9,676 nt of DNA. Origin: an uncultured Kangiella sp. (GTDB taxonomy: Bacteria; Pseudomonadota; Gammaproteobacteria; Enterobacterales; DSM-103792). Of the stretch, positions 6,933-9,676 are shown piece by piece. Each line of letters opens with the position of its first letter. Positions within the stretch are counted from its first letter, which is position 1. The notes below the pieces were generated by a model. That model made no database searches. It saw nothing but the letters and a program-made list of their open reading frames with translations, and was not told where the DNA came from. The stretch is from contig CAMLNB010000135.1 in the NCBI GenBank assembly GCA_946481205.1, positions 1 to 9,676 of the forward strand. The letters run 5' to 3'. A program made the position numbers and the translations under genes.

Positions 6933-8077
6933 GCGCTCGGCTCCGAAGCGGTGGCAGCGCCAGGCGTCATCGCCAGTGTCGGGATCCGGGCGCGAATGCG
7001 GTGACCGTCGCCGCTGGCGAACTCCAGTTCGCCATTGAGCGTGATGATCCGTTCGCGCATGCCGCGCAAGCCGTTGCCTTCTGGTCCGGCACGGGTATGG
7101 CCATCGTCCTCGATCAACAACTCCAGCGAGTCGGCTCGCACGGTCAGCCGGATCTGGCAGCGCTGCGCGCGCGAATGCCGGATGATATTGGTCACCGCTT
7201 CACGCAGAACAAAGCTGAGCACATTCTCGGCTGCTGGCGGCAAACTGACATTAGGCACCTGAATCGCGGCGTCGATGCTGGCGACCTGCAGTGCTTGCGC
7301 AATGCGTTTCAACTCCTGTTGCAACCCGCTGCCGCGATAACCGGCCACTGCTTCGCGTACTTCCTGCAGGGCTTCGCGCGCTGCGGATTCGATGTCTGCA
7401 ATTTCGCTTTTGCTGCGGACCGGATCGCGCTCGAACAGCTTGCGCGCCAACTCGGCCTTGAGCGCGATCATGCTCAGCGTGTGGCCGAGCAGATCGTGCA
7501 GATCGCGGGCGATGCGTTCGCGTTCGGCAAGACCGGCGAGGTATTCGATTTCCTCTTGTTGGCGCAGCAGTTTTTCCCGCGCGCGGGTGCGCGCGCCTTC
7601 TTGGACATTGACGAGACCAATCAGCGCCGTGATGGCCATGCTCGAGGCCCATAACCACATCGGTGGTTGCAGGATCAGCGTCCACAGCGCCATGACCAGC
7701 AGCACACCGATCACGTGCACCACGCCACGACGCGGTTCGGCATAGTTGGCGGACAGGGCGGCAGCGTAAACGAACAACGTGCCGGCGCCGCTGTTCCATT
7801 GGGCGGCGGTGATGCCAAGACCGATCATCGCCAACGCGAGCAGCGGTTGATACCGCTCCGGCAAGCGCCAGCCAGCGAAATAAAGCGGCAGAAACGCCGC
7901 GATGATCGCCAGATCCGACAACAGCAGGCTCAGCTGGAACGGCCGGAACAGGTAGTGAAAAAACAGGAACAGCAGGTAGACCAGATAGATATAGGGTGAA
8001 ATGCCGCGCTCTGCTGGTGGCAACAGCGAGCGCCAGAACGGGCGAGTCGTTGAGGAGGCGGCCGGAGTGGCTTGCAT
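6929..8077 (-). CDS. DesK-type sensor histidine kinase
   Basis: Counted from ATG 8077, this is a 382-residue membrane sensor kinase. Five or six hydrophobic helices fill residues 28-157 without a sizeable periplasmic loop, as in DesK, so the membrane itself may be sensed. A linker helix (160-188) leads to the HisKA_3 dimerization box ERERIARDLHDLLGHTLSMI with phospho-acceptor His194. The HATPase domain shows REAVTNIIRHS (Asn297), EDDG (323-326) and GNGLRGMRER (334-343). The start is uncertain. The frame is open to 8260, and ATG 8164 would add 29 residues containing the Cys/His-rich repeat peptide described in this leader. None of the candidate starts (8077, 8164, 8260) has a good Shine-Dalgarno. 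It is coupled to the response regulator by a 4-nt overlap. Confidence 0.92.
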   Translation of the reverse strand: MQATPAASSTTRPFWRSLLPPAERGISPYIYLVYLLFLFFHYLFRPFQLSLLLSDLAIIAAFLPLYFAGWRLPERYQPLLALAMIGLGITAAQWNSGAGTLFVYAAALSANYAEPRRGVVHVIGVLLVMALWTLILQPPMWLWASSMAITALIGLVNVQEGARTRAREKLLRQQEEIEYLAGLAERERIARDLHDLLGHTLSMIALKAELARKLFERDPVRSKSEIADIESAAREALQEVREAVAGYRGSGLQQELKRIAQALQVASIDAAIQVPNVSLPPAAENVLSFVLREAVTNIIRHSRAQRCQIRLTVRADSLELLIEDDGHTRAGPEGNGLRGMRERIITLNGELEFASGDGHRIRARIPTLAMTPGAATASEPSA

Positions 8078-8092
8078 GAGGCTTTCGGTCCA

Positions 8093-8220
8093 TGAACAGA
8101 GGTCGCCAGTATCGCCGAAACGATGGCCGACACCACAAGTCAGGTAGTCGCAGGCATGGCGCATTCGGGCTGCGAACACAGGCACCCGGTATCGTCGAAA
8201 CGGTGGCCGGTAGCGCAAGT
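8093..8220 (-). repeat. 80-nt tandem duplication encoding a Cys/His-rich peptide twice
   Basis: Positions 8101-8150 and 8181-8230 match at 36 of 50 bases with no gap, exactly 80 nt apart. On the minus strand each copy encodes a related 16-residue peptide. The upstream copy (8220-8173) reads TCATGHRFDDTGCLCS. The downstream copy (8140-8093) reads TCGVGHRFGDTGDLCS. Because 80 is not a multiple of 3, the copies lie in different frames. Six codons are identical, six differ only at a synonymous third base, and four change the amino acid. That pattern is expected only if both copies have been translated and selected as protein. Confidence 0.8.
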
Positions 8221-8235
8221 CGGGCAACCGGTCAC
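8140..8235 (-). CDS. Possible 31-codon Cys-rich leader ORF before the histidine kinase
   Basis: GTG at 8235 opens a 31-codon frame ending in TGA at 8142-8140. AGGG (plus 8242-8245) lies 6 nt before the GTG and is the best ribosome binding site in the kinase leader. The peptide has Cys at 4, 7, 18, 20 and 25 and His at 11; the Cys-x2-Cys and Cys-x-Cys pairs resemble a zinc knuckle. Its end overlaps the kinase frame. It could be a leader peptide, a decayed gene piece, or the true N-terminus of the kinase cut off by a one-base deletion. Adding one base near 8142 would join it to the kinase frame. I do not recognise a family for it. Confidence 0.4.
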   Translation of the reverse strand: MTGCPTCATGHRFDDTGCLCSQPECAMPATT

Positions 8236-8260
8236 GAAATGCCCTGGTCCTGCGCCCCAT

Positions 8261-8343
8261 CAGGCTGGCGGTGGGCCGGCCGGCCTAGTAGCATGGCCGG
8301 CGACCCGCAGGACTGCGGCCCCGCCATGACTATTCGAAGCTTC
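8261..8343. promoter_or_regulatory. Divergent control region with two dyads (kinase / FKBP)
   Basis: Between the kinase leader and the FKBP gene lie two GC-rich dyads. GCCGGCC (8279-8285) pairs with GGCCGGC (8295-8301) across 9 nt, and CCGCAG (8305-8310) pairs with CTGCGG (8313-8318) across GA. No convincing -35/-10 pair was found on either strand. The dyads could be operators or leader hairpins. GC-rich self-complementarity may also arise by chance. Confidence 0.3.
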
Positions 8344-8348
8344 AGGAG
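8344..8348 (+). promoter_or_regulatory. Ribosome binding site deciding the GTG start of the FKBP gene
   Basis: AGGAG lies 6 nt before GTG 8355. This supports the GTG over the ATG nine bases further on (8364), and gives the protein its basic residue before the hydrophobic signal segment. Confidence 0.85.
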
Positions 8349-8354
8349 TCTTTT

Positions 8355-9110
8355 GTGAACCGTATGTTGATTGCCGGCGTTGCGCTGGCGGCCGTAATTG
8401 CCGGTGCCGGCTATTACGCCATTCAGGCTGGCGGCTCGGCCGCTGGCGAAACCCAAACCGCTGCCGCCAGCACCTACACCAACAATGCCGACAAGGCGAT
8501 GTATGGCTTCGGGCTGCAACTGGCCGAGCAGTTCAACGGCAACATGGAAAACCTGCGCAAGATTGGCGTCAACATCAGCACCGACGCCTTGGCTGCCGGT
8601 TTCCGTGATGGCTTGAACAACAACCCGGCGTTGACCAAAGAAGATATCGCCGCTGCCGAGCTCGCTTTCCGTGGTGAAATCGAAGCGCTGGCGAAAGCCG
8701 ATCAAGAGAAAAAGAAAGCCGATGGTGACGCCTTCCTGACTGCGAAAGCGGGCGAAGCCGGTTGGATCAAAACCGAATCGGGTCTGCTCTACAAAGTGGT
8801 CGCCGAAGGCGATGGCAAAACCAAGCCGAGCAAAGCCGACACCGTCGTTGTTCATTACACCGGCACGCTGGTTGATGGCACCAAGTTCGACAGCTCGGTT
8901 GACCGTGGTCAGCCAGCCGAATTTGGCGTTGGCCAAGTGATCCCGGGTTGGACCGAAGCGCTGCAACTGATGAGCAAAGGCGCCAAATACCAGCTGGCGA
9001 TTCCGTCGGATCTGGCCTACGGCCCGAACGGCGCTGGCGCGACCATTCCGCCGAACTCGGTGCTGCTGTTCGATGTCGAGCTGATCGACATCAAAACCGC
9101 TGGCAAATAA
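8355..9110 (+). CDS. FKBP-type peptidyl-prolyl cis-trans isomerase (Mip/FkpA type)
   Basis: This 251-residue enzyme probably acts as a periplasmic foldase that isomerizes X-Pro bonds. Residues 1-20 (MNRMLIAGVALAAVIAGAG) form a signal peptide or N-terminal anchor. A Thr/Ala-rich linker follows to about 45. Residues 46-135 hold the helical FKBP_N dimerization domain (YGFGLQLAEQF, AAGFRDGLN, and a Lys/Glu-rich helix). The catalytic FKBP domain is at 140-247, with ligand-pocket residues Tyr168 (VHYTG), Phe178-Asp179 (KFDSS), Val195-Ile196 and Trp199 (VIPGW), Tyr222 (LAYG) and Phe239. Order and length match FkpA and Legionella/Pseudomonas Mip-like proteins; which symbol applies (fkpA, mip, fklB) cannot be settled here. 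It is followed after 18 nt by the DUF962 gene, probably in one transcript. Confidence 0.95.
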   Translation: MNRMLIAGVALAAVIAGAGYYAIQAGGSAAGETQTAAASTYTNNADKAMYGFGLQLAEQFNGNMENLRKIGVNISTDALAAGFRDGLNNNPALTKEDIAAAELAFRGEIEALAKADQEKKKADGDAFLTAKAGEAGWIKTESGLLYKVVAEGDGKTKPSKADTVVVHYTGTLVDGTKFDSSVDRGQPAEFGVGQVIPGWTEALQLMSKGAKYQLAIPSDLAYGPNGAGATIPPNSVLLFDVELIDIKTAGK

Positions 9111-9128
9111 GTTCGCGAGCCTGCCGCA

Positions 9129-9482
9129 ATGACCCCGAAAGGACTGCAGAGCTTTGAGGCGTTCTGGCCGTATTACCTGGCCGAACACCGACTGCCGTCC
9201 TGTCGGGCATTGCACTATCTCGGCACCAGCGCCGCCACACTCGGTTTGATTGTGCTGCTGGCGCTCGGCGCGTTCCAATGGCTGTGGCTGGTGTTGTTGC
9301 TTGGCTATGGTCCGGCCTGGATTGGCCATTTCGTGATCGAGAAAAACCGGCCGGCGACGTTTACCTATCCACGCTGGTCCCTGCTCGCCGATTACAAAAT
9401 GTTTGGCTTGTTCCTCACCGGCAAGCTGAAAGCCGAAATGGACCGACACAAGCACATTATTTTTTCACCGCCGGCGCATTGA
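9129..9482 (+). CDS. DUF962 / Mpo1-like membrane protein
   Basis: This 117-residue protein belongs to the DUF962 family, whose yeast member Mpo1 is an iron-dependent dioxygenase in 2-hydroxy fatty acid alpha-oxidation. Family marks: FWPYYLAEHRLPSCRALHY (residues 12-30, with His20 and His29), GYGPAWIGHFVIEKNRPATF (59-78, with His67), YPRWSLLADYKMF (80-92) and a C-terminal His pair in DRHKHI (His107, His109). Two hydrophobic hairpin helices at about 33-50 and 51-68 indicate membrane insertion. The histidines could bind iron as proposed for Mpo1, but the activity of bacterial members is mostly untested. The gene follows FKBP by 18 nt, lacks a strong Shine-Dalgarno, and ends about 26 nt before a strong terminator. 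Confidence 0.88.
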   Translation: MTPKGLQSFEAFWPYYLAEHRLPSCRALHYLGTSAATLGLIVLLALGAFQWLWLVLLLGYGPAWIGHFVIEKNRPATFTYPRWSLLADYKMFGLFLTGKLKAEMDRHKHIIFSPPAH

Positions 9483-9508
9483 CTCAGTGGTGAGAAAACT
9501 GAAGCAAC

Positions 9509-9540
9509 AAAAAAAGGCCGTCAGTGACGGCCTTTTTTTT
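9509..9540. terminator. Strong bidirectional intrinsic terminator
   Basis: GGCCGTC (9516-9522) pairs with GACGGCC (9526-9532) around the triloop AGT. Eight T follow at 9533-9540, and a run of A (9509-9515) precedes the stem, so the A and T runs can extend the stem and give a U-tract on either strand. It ends the FKBP-DUF962 transcript (+) and the partial gene on the minus strand. Confidence 0.93.
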
Positions 9541-9554
9541 AGCCGTACTCTAGC

Positions 9555-9676
9555 TCAGGCCGCGATATCTTCATCACCAAACAACAGCGCGAGCAATTCA
9601 TCCTCCAGCTCGAAGCGTTCAGCAAGCGCAACGCCGAGTGCGGCCAAATCGGCGTCCAGCCGTTCGATCAGCAATT
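9555..9676 (-). CDS. Unidentified protein, C-terminal end (partial)
   Basis: The last 39 codons of a minus-strand gene enter the window and end in TGA at 9557-9555, about 15 nt before the shared terminator. The peptide contains LIERLDADLAALGVALAER and ends FGDEDIAA. It is helical, Leu/Ala-rich and strongly acidic near the end (FELEDELLALLFGDEDIAA). Codon use fits a real gene, and the terminator placement supports a true 3' end. I do not recognise the family, and too little is present to infer a function. Confidence 0.65.
   Translation of the reverse strand, partial: LLIERLDADLAALGVALAERFELEDELLALLFGDEDIAA

Noticed and set aside
6797..7654. 285-residue plus-strand frame over the regulator and kinase
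   Set aside because: It is antisense to coupled genes with complete catalytic motifs and has no family features of its own.
7251..8138. 295-residue minus-strand frame inside the kinase gene
   Set aside because: It is out of frame with the HisKA_3 and HATPase motifs, is Arg/Ala-rich, and is typical of a shadow frame in GC-rich DNA.
8232..9455. 407-residue open frame on the minus strand
   Set aside because: It runs antisense through two well-supported genes (FKBP and DUF962), has no recognisable motif, and arises from their codon bias.

Overview
The window looks like an ordinary chromosomal stretch of a fairly GC-rich gammaproteobacterium. The clues are a Pseudomonas DesA-type fatty acid desaturase, a TIGR02444/DUF2390 family protein (a family I associate with gammaproteobacteria), a Mip/FkpA-type FKBP isomerase and an E. 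coli-like MutM. I cannot name the genus. I see no insertion sequence, phage gene, tRNA, rRNA or CRISPR array, and base composition looks even throughout.

Layout. The window opens with the last codons of an exodeoxyribonuclease III-like gene (+). It faces a DesA-type desaturase (-) across a bidirectional terminator at about 121-147. Divergent from the desaturase is a two-gene ABC operon (+): a short ATPase (1535-2203), then one polypeptide that fuses a GldF-like permease to a GldG-like periplasmic domain (2200-4197). Next comes mutM (4269-5093), which overlaps a Yip1-like membrane protein (5081-5716), followed by the TIGR02444 gene (5813-6304). Facing these is a two-component operon (-): a DesK-type histidine kinase (8077-6929) and a NarL-type response regulator (6932-6330), joined by an ATGA overlap. 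Divergent from the kinase is an FKBP peptidyl-prolyl isomerase (8355-9110), then a DUF962/Mpo1-like protein (9129-9482). A strong bidirectional terminator (9509-9540) separates this pair from the 3' end of an unidentified gene on the minus strand.

How the genes may work together. Several point to the cell envelope and lipids: an acyl-lipid desaturase, a kinase/regulator pair of the class that contains the membrane-fluidity sensor DesK/DesR, an Mpo1-like (fatty acid alpha-oxidation family) protein, a periplasmic foldase and a Gld-like transporter. That these form one regulon is inference only.

The most unusual signal is in the leader of the kinase gene. An 80-nt tandem duplication there encodes the same Cys/His-rich peptide twice, in two different frames, with changes between the copies concentrated at synonymous third positions. 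The upstream copy lies in a 31-codon ORF that has the best Shine-Dalgarno of the leader. The downstream copy is in frame with the kinase. This suggests either a lost N-terminal metal-binding region or sensory leader peptide, or a single-base deletion (natural or from assembly) that hides the true start of the kinase.
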